Below are positions 43,484 through 52,684 of a stretch of 64,000 nt of DNA, piece after piece. The position numbers and the translations under genes were made by a program. The notes under the pieces were generated by a model that saw nothing but the letters and a program-made list of their open reading frames with translations, was not told the DNA's origin and made no database searches. The DNA lies in contig NC_009142.1 of the NCBI RefSeq assembly GCF_000062885.1, forward strand, positions 2,469,584 to 2,533,583, written 5' to 3'. Positions within the stretch are counted from its first letter, which is position 1. Every line of letters begins with the position of its first letter. The DNA is from Saccharopolyspora erythraea NRRL 2338 (GTDB taxonomy: Bacteria; Actinomycetota; Actinomycetes; Mycobacteriales; Pseudonocardiaceae).

Positions 43484-44746
43484 ATGCCGTCGTCCTGTAC
43501 CCGGTGCGAGAACGAGCAGGAGATTTACCGCCGCCGGAGCGGGTTGTGCGCGCGCTGCTGCTTCACCGTCCGGCTGCACGCCCTGCTCGATGACGGAACC
43601 GGCGCGGTCCGGGAGGACCTGCGGGCCTTCGCCGACGGGCTCACCGCGATGCCGAACCCCGCTACCGGAGAGAAATGGATAGGCCGCCCGCACGTCCAGC
43701 GGATGTTGGGAGCCCTGGCAACGGATCCGGGGCCGATCACCCACGAGACGGTCACCGAGCTGGAAGCGATCAGCCACTGGCGGTCCGTGGCGTTCCTGCG
43801 CGACTTGCTGATGCGGCGCGGTTGTCTGCCTCAGGCCGATCGTCATCTGCTGGCCTTCGATCGGTGGCTGCGCGCCAAGCTCGCCGTGATCGAGCACGTC
43901 GAGCACCGACGGCTCATCGAGCGGTTCACCGCCTGGCATGTCCGGCGACGGCTGCATGAACTCGCCGAACAACGGCCGATCGCCCCGAAGCAGGTGGAAG
44001 GCGCCCAGCACCAGGTCTCCCACGCCATCGATTTCCTGGCCTGGCTGCACGAACGCGGCCAGGAGCTCGGCGACGTCGGCCAGCCCGAGCTCGACGCCTG
44101 GTTCGCCGAAGGCCCGTTCTACACCCGCAGGCTCGCCACCGCGTTCCTGAAGTGGGCGATGCGCGCCAAGCTGATCAGCCCGGCGTCGATCCCGCATCGC
44201 CGCGAGCTGAACCCGCGCCCGCTCACCCAGCAGCAACGGCTCGACGTGCTACGCCGTCTGGCCGACGACGACACCATCCACCCGACAGCCCGGGTGTCCG
44301 CCGTGCTCATGGTGCTCTACGCCCAACCCCTCCTGCGGGTCCTGCGCCTGACCGTCGACGACATCGTGCGCACCGACACCGAAGTCCTCCTCCGGCTCGG
44401 CGACCCGCCCACCCCGGTGCCCGCGCCGTTCGACGCGATCCTGACCGACTACCTCGACCACCGGCGCAACCTCACCACCAGCAATGCTGGCGCGAACTGG
44501 CTGTTCCCCAGCATCAACCCCGGCCAGCCCATGACCGCCGCGGGCGTCCGCAAGCACCTGCGACGCGCCGGCCTGCCCGCACTCAGCGGCCGTTCCGCCG
44601 CGCTCCAGCAGCTCCTGCTCGACGCCCCGCCACCGGTGATCGCGAAAGTGCTCGGCTTCGACGACACCCACCTCACCCAGGTAGCCCAGCAGCTCGGCGT
44701 CAACTGGAGCCAGTACGCCGCAGGCGATCACGACAGGCTGACCTGA
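43484..44746 (+). CDS. zinc-ribbon/degenerate tyrosine-recombinase-like protein
   Basis: A 420-aa protein. A Cys4 ribbon opens it (CTRCENEQEIYRRRSGLCAR, CxxC...CxxC). A helical domain like the core-binding domain of integrases follows (EGAQHQVSHAIDFLAWLHER). The C-terminal half has the integrase outline: VLMVLYAQPLLRVLRLTVDD with the first Arg, and VIAKVLGFDDTHLTQVAQQL, where LLGH-ss-TT is expected. The conserved His is Phe, HxxR is missing, and the last Tyr is in NWSQYAAGD. It is probably non-catalytic and works with the upstream integrase. GTG alternatives for the start exist upstream. Confidence 0.65.
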   Translation: MPSSCTRCENEQEIYRRRSGLCARCCFTVRLHALLDDGTGAVREDLRAFADGLTAMPNPATGEKWIGRPHVQRMLGALATDPGPITHETVTELEAISHWRSVAFLRDLLMRRGCLPQADRHLLAFDRWLRAKLAVIEHVEHRRLIERFTAWHVRRRLHELAEQRPIAPKQVEGAQHQVSHAIDFLAWLHERGQELGDVGQPELDAWFAEGPFYTRRLATAFLKWAMRAKLISPASIPHRRELNPRPLTQQQRLDVLRRLADDDTIHPTARVSAVLMVLYAQPLLRVLRLTVDDIVRTDTEVLLRLGDPPTPVPAPFDAILTDYLDHRRNLTTSNAGANWLFPSINPGQPMTAAGVRKHLRRAGLPALSGRSAALQQLLLDAPPPVIAKVLGFDDTHLTQVAQQLGVNWSQYAAGDHDRLT

Positions 44747-44831
44747 CCACCAGCGGCCCCGGGGCCGTGCGCGGGAGGTCAGCCCCTCATGGGCTGGACC
44801 CGGAGGCCGGACTCGCCGGTGTGCAGGTTGC

Positions 44832-44869
44832 GGGGGTTGAGGAACATCGGAACGGTGGACAGCGCTAAG
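44832..44869 (+). repeat. Tn3-family terminal inverted repeat
   Basis: A 38-base sequence beginning GGGGG and ending GCGCTAAG, with a GGAAC-like centre. It has the length and ends of Tn3-family IRs and lies about 95 bases upstream of the Tn3 transposase. The opposite end was not found. Confidence 0.65.
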
Positions 44870-44970
44870 TCGTGACCTGCCGGTTTGCGATTTGACCTTG
44901 GTTGTCGGCTGCTGCTGAGGTACGCCGCGGTGCCGCCACGGTGGGCGGGTGAGCAGCAGGAGGCACTTCG

Positions 44971-46798
44971 TTGCCCCGTTGAGTTCCTGTCCGATGAGCA
45001 GGCCACGGCCTATAGCCGGTTATCGGAGTCGTTTGTCCCGGGCCGAGTTGGAGCGGTTCTTCTTCCTCGACGACGTCGACCGGGGCCTGGTGGAGACCAA
45101 GCGCCGGGACCACAACAAGCTCGGCTTCAGTTTGCAGCTGGTGACCGTGCGCAACGCCGGCGCTTTCCTCGACGACCCGCTGGATGTGCCGGTCGAGCTG
45201 GTCGACTACCTCGCCGAGCAACTCGGTATCGACGACGCGTCGTGTGTGAAGTCCTACGGCGAGCGGGCCATGACGCGCCTGGAACACCAGTGGGAGATCC
45301 GTCGGGCTGAGAAGTGGCGGGAGTTTTCCGAGGTCGAGGGCGAGCTCGGAGAGTGGATCGAGGCCCGCGCCTGGACTACGGGCGATGGGCCAAAGCGCTG
45401 TTCGACGCCGCGGTGGGATGGCTGCGGGAACGGCGGGTGTTGCTGCCGGGTGTGACGACTCTGGTGCGGTTGGTCGCGTCCCGACGCGAGTCGGCGAATC
45501 AGCGGTTATGGGAGACGCTGTACCGGCTGCTCGACGACGAGCAGCGCTCCACACTGGATGTACTGCTGGAAGTCCCGGACGGGCAAAGGAATTCGCAGCT
45601 GGACAAGCTGCGGCGGCCGCCCCTGCGGGTGTCGGGACCAGCGATGGTCGATGCGCTCCAGCGGGCTGCGGAGATCCTGGGGCTGGGGTTCGCCGAGGTT
45701 GACACCGAGGTAGTACCGCCCCGACGGCTGGCGGAGTTGTCGCGGTATGGGGTGCAGGGCAAGGCCAGCCTGCTGCGCCGCCACGGCGATTCCCGCCGGG
45801 CGGCGACGCTGCTGGCGACGGTGACCTATTTGCAGTCCAGGGCGGTCGATGACGCCCTGGACCTGCCGGACGTGCTGATCTCTTCCAAGCTGCTGGCCCG
45901 TGCGGAGAGGGAGTCGGCGAAAGAGAAGCTGCGCACCCTGCCCAAACTGGGCAAGGCGTCGGCGAAGCTCGCGGCCGCGCTCGGGGTGCTGCTGGAAGTC
46001 ACCGGCGCCCACGACGACCTCGCGGAGCAGGCCGCCGATGACAGCGCCACGGTGGAGCCGGTGAGCCTGGCGCAGGTGTGGGCCGAGATCGAGGCCGTGG
46101 TGCCCCGCTCGGAGCTCACCGAGGCGCTGGTCGCGGTGGTGGAGCTGGCCGGGCCGCCGGACTCGGACTCGGATGAGGCGTGGCGGGCGGTGCTGGTGAA
46201 GCGGTTCGCCACGGTGCGGCCGTTCCTGCCGTTGTTGTGCGAGGTGATCCGCTTTGGGGCGGACCCGGACGGGCAGCGGGTGCTGGCGGCGTTGCGGGAT
46301 CTGCCGCGGTTGTGGGGTGGCGGCCGCAACAAGGTCGACCGTTCGGAGATCGACGAGCAGCTGCTGATCGGCTCCTGGCGGCGCCTGGTGCTGCACGCAC
46401 CCGATCTGGAGCCCGGCACGATCGACTGGCGGGCCTACACCTTCTGCGTGCTGGAGCAGTTCCACCGGTGCCTGCGGCGCCGGGACATCTTCGCAGTCAA
46501 TTCCAGCAAGTGGGGCGACCCGCGCGCCAAGCTCCTGGCCGGCAGTGCGTGGATCACGGCGAAGCCGGTGGTGCTGGCCAGCCTGAACCTGCCACCCGAC
46601 CCGGACGAGCACCTCGACGAGCGCGCCGAGCTGCTGGACGCCACCTTCCGCGAGGTCACCGCCGGGCTCGGCGACAACACCGCGGTGCGCTTCGACGAGC
46701 ACGGCCGCCTGCACCTGGCGGCGCTGCCCGCGGAGGCGGAGCCGCCGAGCTTGGAGAACCTGCTCAAAGCAGCACGACGAGGAATGCCCAGCTCGTGA
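44971..46798 (+). pseudogene. tnpA: Tn3-family transposase, frameshifted and C-terminally truncated
   Basis: The N-terminal DUF4158 domain reads PVEFLSDEQATAYSRL, then in another frame LSRAELERFFFLDDVDRGLV and VELVDYLAEQLGIDDASCVK. A further shift near 45380 leads to LDYGRWAKALFDAAVGWLRE and on to the helical middle part and GSWRRLVLHAPDLEPGTIDW. The protein ends at LENLLKAARRGMPSS near 46798, about 350-400 residues short, so the DDE catalytic domain is gone. AGGAGG at 44957-44962 and a TTG at 44971 suggest the start, with an extra C right after it. At least three shifts are needed. The break point is where the minus-strand transporter gene ends. Confidence 0.8.
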
Positions 46799-48038
46799 GT
46801 GGAGCCATGATGATCAAGGCAAATCCCCACAGCAGCAATGCCTTGTAGGTGGCAGCACGCTGCTCCTCGGGGACGTTGGCCACGATCAGGGCTCCGTTGG
46901 TGGAGAACGGGCTCGCGTCGACTACGGAGGACGACACGCACAGGGCTGCCAACAGCGCGGTCGGTGCGATGTGTCCGCTGAGAAGGAACGGGATGCTCAT
47001 CGGGACGAGTGCGCCCAGGATTCCCGTGGTGGAGGCGAACGCCGACACCAGGCCGCCGATGAAGCACAGCACCAAGGCGGCCAGCAACGGCGCCCCCACG
47101 GCGGTGACGCCCTGTCCCAGGGAATCGAGCACGCCGATCCGCTCCAGGACGGAGATGTAGGTGACGATCCCGCACACGAGCAGGACGACCGGCCAGGCGA
47201 TGCTGGAGGTCGAGGCTTGCGCCGTCTTGGGGAACAGCAGGGCCAGCACGACCGATGCGCTCAGCGCGGCCAGGCCGGTGTCCACGCCGAAGCCGGTCAC
47301 GGCGACGACCATGGCCGAGATCCCGGCGAGCGTGATCGCCTGCTCGGTGCGGTTGCGGGTCTCCGCACGCGGCCGCGTCGCCACGGCCAGTCCGGCGGAG
47401 CCGCTCGCGGACGTGTCTTCGAAGTGCTCTGCTGCCGGCGGGCTGACCCCATGTCGCCGGAAGATCAGAACGGTGCCGACTGCCACCAGCACGTTGAAAC
47501 CGAAGGTGGTGCCGAAGAGCATGACCGGGTCGACCTCCAGTCCGTGCTGGCGTGCCGCGCCGAGCACGATGCCGCCGAGCACGCCGACCGGTGAGAAGCT
47601 CCCGGCGGCGGCGCCGTTGACCGCCATCAGCCCGTTCATCAGCGGACTGGTGCCGTTCTGGAGCGCGAAGGCGATCCCGATTGGCGCGACGATCGCCACC
47701 GCGGCCGGGGAGGCGGCGCCGATCGAAGCCAGTGCGGTGGCCACAAGGAATACGATCCAGGGGATCAGCGCCTTCCGGCCGCGCACGGCGGAGACCGCGA
47801 GTTGCACCAGCCGGTCGACGGTCCCGTTGGTCTTGGCGATGCCGAACAGGTAGGTCACGCCCACCAATGTGATCAGCAGGGACACCGGGAATCCGGAGCG
47901 GAGTTCGTCGGTGCTGGTATCGCTGAGCGCGCTGAGCGCGAAGGCCATCACCAGCGCGATCGCGCCCATGTTCACCGGTCGCAGCGAACCCAGGAGGAAA
48001 ATGACGATCAAACCGGCCAACGCCGTGGTCAGCACCAT
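46764..48038 (-). CDS. MatC-like dicarboxylate carrier (IT superfamily)
   Basis: A 424-aa permease with about 11-12 membrane segments. The N-terminal MatC_N-type part begins MVLTTALAGLIVIFLLGSLR. Ion-transporter hairpin signatures include ASIGAASPAAVAIVAPIGIA, NGAAAGSFSPVGVLGGIVLG and SSSVVDASPFSTNGALIVAN. A charged central loop (SPPAAEHFEDTSASGSAG) divides two halves. It probably imports a small dicarboxylate. It lies 52 bases downstream of the CoA-transferase gene on the same strand and is the likely uptake partner of the catabolic cluster. Its 3' end overlaps the antisense end of the broken Tn3 transposase, but the protein looks complete. Confidence 0.82.
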   Translation of the reverse strand: MVLTTALAGLIVIFLLGSLRPVNMGAIALVMAFALSALSDTSTDELRSGFPVSLLITLVGVTYLFGIAKTNGTVDRLVQLAVSAVRGRKALIPWIVFLVATALASIGAASPAAVAIVAPIGIAFALQNGTSPLMNGLMAVNGAAAGSFSPVGVLGGIVLGAARQHGLEVDPVMLFGTTFGFNVLVAVGTVLIFRRHGVSPPAAEHFEDTSASGSAGLAVATRPRAETRNRTEQAITLAGISAMVVAVTGFGVDTGLAALSASVVLALLFPKTAQASTSSIAWPVVLLVCGIVTYISVLERIGVLDSLGQGVTAVGAPLLAALVLCFIGGLVSAFASTTGILGALVPMSIPFLLSGHIAPTALLAALCVSSSVVDASPFSTNGALIVANVPEEQRAATYKALLLWGFALIIMAPLTSWAFLVVLL

Positions 48039-48090
48039 TGCTGAGCCTCCTTGCTTGCGCGGAGTGCGGACTCCCGCGATCTGATGGGTG

Positions 48091-49281
48091 CTACTGCTCG
48101 TCGAGCCAGGCGAGAACGGGTTCGGTGTGCTCGCCGAGCGCGGGTACCGGGCGCATGACGGGCTTGTTGCCGGCCACGGTGACCGGGGGCACGAGCGCCT
48201 CGATCTCGCCGACCGGTGTCGGCACGGGGCGCCAGCGGTCGCGGGCGCGCAGCTGCGGGTGTTCCGCGAATTCCGCTACGGTGCGTTGCCGGGCGTAGGC
48301 AATCGCGGCCGCGTCCAGCCGTCGCATCGCCTCCTCGGAAGTGAGCGAGGCGAAGACGCCCGCGATGGTGCTGTCCAGTTCGATGCGGTTCGCCACGCGG
48401 GAGCTGTTGTCCGCGAACTGCGGATCATCGGTGATGCTCGGCATTTCCAGGACCAGCTCGCAGAAGCGGGCCCATTCGCGCTCGTTCTGCAGCCCGAGGT
48501 TGATGGTCACGCCGTCCCCGGCCGTGAACGGGCCGTAGGGTGCGATCGTGGCGTGGCTGGCGCCGGCGCGAGCAGGGGCGGTACCGCCGTAGCAGGTGTA
48601 GAGCAGCGGGTAGCCCATCCATTCGCCCAGCGCTTCCAACATCGACACCTCGATCCTGGAGCCCCGACCGGTCCGCTGCCGTTCGAGCAAAGCGGTGAGG
48701 ATGCCGCTGTAGGCGTACATGCCGGTCGCGATGTCCGCGATCGAGAGTCCGACCTTGGACGGCACCTCTTCGGTGCCGGTGATGGAGACCAGCCCGGTTT
48801 CGCATTGGATGAGCAGGTCGTAGGCCTTCTGGTCGGAGTGAGGACCGCCGATTCCGTACCCAGAGATGTCGCAGATGATCAGGTCCGGCCTCGTGCTGCG
48901 CAGTTCCTCGCCGCCGATCCCGAGGCGTTGTGCAGCGCCCGGCGCGAGGTTCTGCACCAGGACATCAGCCCTCGCCACGAGCCGGTGCAGGGTCTCGCGC
49001 CCGGCTGCGGATTTCACGTCGAGTTCGATGCTCTCCTTGCCCCGGTTCAGCCACACGAAGTGACTTGCCATCCCCTTGACGGTCGTGTCGTAGGCGCGGG
49101 CCAGGTCGCCCACGCCGGGCCGTTCGACCTTGATGACCCGCGCTCCGAGATCCGCGAGCTGCCGGGTGGCGAAGGGGGCGGCAACGGCCTGCTCCAGCGA
49201 TACGACCACGACATCGGCCAGGACGCCAGCGTGCTCGCCGAGATCTTGCACGGGAAAGTGGTTTTGCTGCATGCCGAACAT
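48091..49281 (-). CDS. family III (CaiB/BaiF) CoA-transferase, probably for a C5-dicarboxylate
   Basis: A 396-aa enzyme that moves CoA between acyl-CoA and a free acid, probably succinyl-CoA to itaconate, mesaconate or citramalate. Signatures: VVVVSLEQAVAAPFATRQLA, DLGARVIKVERPGVGDLARA, NRGKESIELDVKS and the catalytic Asp in SDQKAYDLLIQCETGL. Glycine loops IGGPHSD and MYAYSGILTALLERQRTGRG follow. The exact start is unclear: ATG 49281, ATG 49272 or a GTG further in, as conserved sequence begins about residue 22. It is divergent from the LysR gene and upstream of the transporter. Substrate choice rests on the neighbours. Confidence 0.85.
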   Translation of the reverse strand: MFGMQQNHFPVQDLGEHAGVLADVVVVSLEQAVAAPFATRQLADLGARVIKVERPGVGDLARAYDTTVKGMASHFVWLNRGKESIELDVKSAAGRETLHRLVARADVLVQNLAPGAAQRLGIGGEELRSTRPDLIICDISGYGIGGPHSDQKAYDLLIQCETGLVSITGTEEVPSKVGLSIADIATGMYAYSGILTALLERQRTGRGSRIEVSMLEALGEWMGYPLLYTCYGGTAPARAGASHATIAPYGPFTAGDGVTINLGLQNEREWARFCELVLEMPSITDDPQFADNSSRVANRIELDSTIAGVFASLTSEEAMRRLDAAAIAYARQRTVAEFAEHPQLRARDRWRPVPTPVGEIEALVPPVTVAGNKPVMRPVPALGEHTEPVLAWLDEQ

Positions 49282-49283
49282 GC
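49269..49283. promoter_or_regulatory. candidate LysR-type operator
   Basis: The palindrome GCATG-N5-CATGC contains a T-N11-A-like core. It lies at the 5' end of the CoA-transferase gene, in the divergent region next to the LysR gene. It overlaps possible start codons, so the true CoA-transferase start may lie further downstream. Confidence 0.35.
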
Positions 49284-49355
49284 TGTGGAGACCGGCGCGG
49301 CGAAGTCCAATGACCGATCCTTGCCCAATTCATGCGCCAGCTGCATGATGCCGCC

Positions 49356-50243
49356 ATGGAGCTTCGGGAATTGGAATGGTTCGTCGCGTTGGCCGAGACC
49401 GAACAGGTCACGCGCACCGCCGAGCGGCTACACGTCACCCAGCCCACGCTGTCGCGAGCGGTCAACCGGCTGGAGAAGCACTTCGGCACCCGTTTGTTCG
49501 ACCGCGTGGGAAAGCGCCTGCGGCTCAACCGGTACGGCGAGGTGGTCCGGGCGCACGCCGCACGGGTGCTGGGCGAGATCGACGCCGCCGAGCAGCGCGT
49601 CGGAGCGATGCTCGACCCGCAGCGGGGCGTCGTATCGCTGGGGTTCGTCACCTCCTACGGCGCATGGCTGGTGCCGCAGCTCGTGCAGGAATACCGCCAA
49701 CAGGCCCCCTCGGCGCAGTTCATGCTGGAGGGTGGCCCGGCTGATGCGGTGCTCGACATGCTGCGGCACGAGTCGGTGGACGCCGCGTTCTGCAGCCCGG
49801 AGCCGCGAGATGAGGACATCCACTGGCACCCGATCGCCGAAGAACCGCTGCGCCTGGTCGTCAACGAAAATCATCCCCTGGCAACGGCAAAGCGCATCGA
49901 ACTGGCGGACGCCTCCGGCGAGACGTTCGTGGCCCTGCGCCCGGAGTTCGGGCTCCGCCAAATCACGGACGTGCTGTGCAACAAGGCCGGCTTCACACCG
50001 GCGGTCGCCCTGGAAGCCACCGAAATCCCGACGCTGTGGGGACTGGTCGGCGCCGGGGCAGGCGTGGCCGTGCTACCAGCGGCCACGCGCGGCCCGCTCA
50101 CCAGGGGGACGAAGCAGTTGAGCATCAAGGACGCCGGAGCCGTCCGGACAGCGGGGTTCGCCACGCTCGCCACCCGCAAGGTGTCTCCACCGGTCGCCCG
50201 CTTCGTCGAGTTTGTGCACAGCCACCCGGTGATCCGCCGGTGA
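49356..50243 (+). CDS. LysR family regulator of the catabolic cluster
   Basis: A 295-aa regulator. The N-terminal winged helix is MELRELEWFVALAETEQVTR, then RLHVTQPTLSRAVNRLEKHF and GTRLFDRVGKRLRLNRYGEV. A periplasmic-binding-like effector domain spans about residues 85-290 (GVVSLGFVTSYGAWLVPQLV, DAAFCSPEPRDEDIH, LWGLVGAGAGVAVLPAA). The ATG at 49356 is chosen because the family motif starts there. The in-frame ATG at 49332 adds eight unrelated residues. It is divergent from the CoA-transferase gene and 90 bases upstream of the hydratase gene, so it probably controls both arms. Confidence 0.88.
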   Translation: MELRELEWFVALAETEQVTRTAERLHVTQPTLSRAVNRLEKHFGTRLFDRVGKRLRLNRYGEVVRAHAARVLGEIDAAEQRVGAMLDPQRGVVSLGFVTSYGAWLVPQLVQEYRQQAPSAQFMLEGGPADAVLDMLRHESVDAAFCSPEPRDEDIHWHPIAEEPLRLVVNENHPLATAKRIELADASGETFVALRPEFGLRQITDVLCNKAGFTPAVALEATEIPTLWGLVGAGAGVAVLPAATRGPLTRGTKQLSIKDAGAVRTAGFATLATRKVSPPVARFVEFVHSHPVIRR

Positions 50244-50333
50244 CCGACCATGCGCCGGAAGCATCGATTCTATGTGGAACAGCAATGGGCTCGACGTGGT
50301 TAGAAGCCGCCCCGGACCGGCAGACTCACCGCC

Positions 50334-50876
50334 ATGACCACCTCCAAGAACTACGTCCCCGGATGGACCGGCCGCTATTTCGAGGACTTCACCGTTGGCG
50401 ACGTCTACCGCCATCCCCTGGGGCGCACCATCACGCGAACGGACAACATCTGGACCACCCTGCTGACCCAGAACTCCTCGCCCATCCACTTCGACGCCCA
50501 CTACGCCGCGCAGACCGAGTTCGAGCGCCCGCTGGTCGACTCGACGTTCACCCTGGCTCTGATCACCGGCCAATCGGTGGTCGACCTCTCGCAGCACGTG
50601 CTGGCCAACCTGGGCTGGGACAAGGTCCGGCTACCGCACCCGGTCTTCGAAGGCGACACCCTCTACTCCGAATCCGAGGTGCTCTCGACCCGGGAATCCC
50701 GCTCCCGGCCCGAAGTCGGCATCGTGAAGGTGCGCACCATCGGCTTCAACCAGCGCTCGGAGATCGTCATCGTCTTCGAACGCACAATGCTGGTCTACAA
50801 GTCCGGATGCGGGCCGGACTTCACCGCTGTCCAGCCCGAGTGGGATGCGCTCTCACAGAAGGCGCTCGAACAGTGA
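50334..50876 (+). CDS. MaoC-family dehydratase, itaconyl-/mesaconyl-CoA hydratase-like
   Basis: A 180-aa hot-dog fold hydratase. It begins GRYFEDFTVGDVYRHPLGRT, as in mesaconyl-CoA hydratase-type members, and has the catalytic region NSSPIHFDAHYAAQTEFERP (Asp/His of the hydratase-2 motif). The C-terminal part FEGDTLYSESEVLSTRESRS and NQRSEIVIVFERTMLVYK completes the fold. It would add water to an unsaturated C5 acyl-CoA to give citramalyl-CoA or methylmalyl-CoA. The stop overlaps the CitE start (GTGA), so the two products act in sequence. Confidence 0.85.
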   Translation: MTTSKNYVPGWTGRYFEDFTVGDVYRHPLGRTITRTDNIWTTLLTQNSSPIHFDAHYAAQTEFERPLVDSTFTLALITGQSVVDLSQHVLANLGWDKVRLPHPVFEGDTLYSESEVLSTRESRSRPEVGIVKVRTIGFNQRSEIVIVFERTMLVYKSGCGPDFTAVQPEWDALSQKALEQ

Positions 50877-51685
50877 TCGCGGCAGCACGGGCCACCACCT
50901 TCCTGTTCGTCCCCGGATCGCGGCCCGACCGCTTCGCCAAGGCGACCGCGGCCGGAAGCGACGCCGTCATCATCGACCTCGAAGACGCCGTCGCGCCGGA
51001 GGACAAGCCCCGGGCACGCCGGCAGGCAGCCAGATGGCTCGCGGGTGCGCCGGCGATCGTCCGGATCAACGGCACGAACACACCTTGGTTCGACGAGGAC
51101 GTCGCAGAGATAGCGACCCGTCCGGGCCTGGCCGGCGTGATGATTCCCAAAGCCGACTCCGCCGACCAACTCCACCGGGTGCGCAGCGCACTGCCCGGCA
51201 CCGCCCTCATCCCCCTCGTCGAATCCGCACTCGGCCTCACCCACCTCACCGACATCGCGACGGCACCCGGAGTGGCGCGCTTGGCGTTCGGTCACCTGGA
51301 CTTCGCCACCGACACCGGCATCAGCCCGACCGAGCCGGACGAGCCGGAGCTGCTGTTCGCCTGCTCCCAACTCGTCATCGCCTCCCGCACCACAGGATTG
51401 CCCGGCCCCATCGCCGGAATCACGACGTCCACCCGGTCCCACGCCGCCGTCACCGCCGACGCCCGGCGTCAGCGCCGGCTCGGGTTCACCGCGAAGCTGC
51501 TCATCCACCCGGACCAAGTAGCTGCCGCCCATGAAGCGTTCGCCCCGACCCAGGCGGAACTCGGCTGGGCGCTTGAGGTGCTCAACACCCGCACCGACGC
51601 CGGAGCCACGCAGGTCAACGGCGAAATGGTGGATCCGCCGGTCATCGCCAGGGCCCAAGCCATAGTCCGCGCGGCCCGCACGTGA
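50873..51685 (+). CDS. CitE-like lyase (HpcH/HpaI family), putative citramalyl-CoA lyase
   Basis: A 270-aa TIM-barrel, Mg-dependent lyase. The family motifs occur in order: TFLFVPGSRPDRFAKATAAG, DAVIIDLEDAVAPEDKPRAR, IVRINGTNTPWFDEDVAEI, GVMIPKADSADQL, ALIPLVESALGLTHL (metal Glu), RLAFGHLDFATDTGI (metal Asp) and GFTAKLLIHPDQVAAAHEAF. It would split the hydrated acyl-CoA to acetyl-CoA and pyruvate or glyoxylate. GTG at 50873 overlaps the hydratase stop. It completes the three-step itaconate-type route with the CoA-transferase and hydratase. Malyl-CoA lyase activity is an alternative. Confidence 0.85.
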   Translation: MIAAARATTFLFVPGSRPDRFAKATAAGSDAVIIDLEDAVAPEDKPRARRQAARWLAGAPAIVRINGTNTPWFDEDVAEIATRPGLAGVMIPKADSADQLHRVRSALPGTALIPLVESALGLTHLTDIATAPGVARLAFGHLDFATDTGISPTEPDEPELLFACSQLVIASRTTGLPGPIAGITTSTRSHAAVTADARRQRRLGFTAKLLIHPDQVAAAHEAFAPTQAELGWALEVLNTRTDAGATQVNGEMVDPPVIARAQAIVRAART

Positions 51686-52159
51686 CCAACTCGGCGACCA
51701 GGATCAACGTCAACTCGCCCAGCGCATCGCCTCCCCAAACGTTGCGGAAACCCGTGACGGTTCGGACGCTTCGCACACCACGTGAAGATCAAGAACGGCT
51801 GATCGCACGTGCGACGGTCTCAAACCGCGTCGTGCCAGTTCTGCCACGCCTGCCACTAGTCAGGTCGGCAGGTGCGGCTGCTGCTCCGCGCGACCCGCCC
51901 TTCATCCGAGGCGGTGCGAGCCGAAGTCCGGTCACACAAGCAGGCATTTCCACGACCAGATCGCGGTGTGGGTCCACGCCACCGGGCTGGCAGTGGTTGA
52001 ACCGGTTTTCCTGCTCGCTGAAGGAGCCATCGTGGCGGCCGGCATCAGTGGCGACCCCGCCCCAGCCCGTCACGCGCACGCAGCCGTCGCGGCGCTGCTC
52101 GGAACACCTTGATTACAGCCACGCCGCCAACAACCTCTTTGCCCGCAACACCTAATACT
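51686..52159. other. 474-base region with a short gene remnant
   Basis: Between about 51948 and 52112 one plus frame reads FHDQIAVWVHATGLAVVEPV, FLLAEGAIVAAGISGD and HAHAAVAALLGTP, then stops. This looks like a protein C-terminus without its N-terminal part. I cannot name the family. The rest shows no gene. Confidence 0.4.
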
Positions 52160-52684
52160 GCAACGACAGGTTGTGATGTCGTCGGTAGTGGCTGGCGCGG
52201 GCGCGGTGTTGGCTGGTTCGTCGCCATGCCGACCAGTGCAGGATGTGGTCGGTGCTGTGGCGGATGGGGCGGGTGATGCGGTTGAACAGGCGGCGGATTG
52301 CGCCCAGAGTCAAGGGGATCTGTTTCCGGGGGCTGTCGAGTGAGCCCCCTTTTGCGCTGTGTGGCGGGTGATGACGAGGAACGTGGCGGCGGCCATGGAC
52401 AGGGTGATGTGGCGGTACCAGGCGGTGTAGCCGCGTGCTTGGTAGTGATCGAGTCCGGTTTCGTTCTTGGCGGTCTGGAAGCATTCCTCGATCGCCCACC
52501 GGCTTCCGGCCACGCGCACCAGCTCGGTCAACGGTGTCTCGGCGGGGCCGTAACAGACGTAGTAGGCGATCTCGGTCGGATCGGTGATCGAGCGGCGGGC
52601 CAGCAACCAAAATGCCCGCAGCCGGGATCCCGCAGGGGGCGGATGTCGGCAGCGGCCCAGTCGGAGACGCGGGGCCCGTGGGCC
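52160..52684 (-). mobile_element. C-terminal fragment of an IS701/IS4-type transposase
   Basis: The minus strand encodes DPTEIAYYVCYGPAETPLTE, VRVAGSRWAIEECFQTAKNE (YREK-like region with catalytic Glu), GLDHYQARGYTAWYRHITLS and MAAATFLVITRHTAQKG, then after a frame change IPLTLGAIRRLFNRITRPIR to a stop near 52160. The N-terminal two-thirds is missing. The fragment is cut on its 5' side by the IS256 element. Confidence 0.75.

Noticed and set aside
44753-44766. CGGCCCCGGGGCCG palindrome as a terminator of the integrase module
   Set aside because: It is a loopless GC palindrome with no U tract and is easily expected by chance at this GC content.
51682-52155. A 157-codon frame overlapping the lyase stop by GTGA
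   Set aside because: Its composition (Ser/Pro/Arg) and lack of any domain argue against a gene. A different frame shows the more protein-like remnant.
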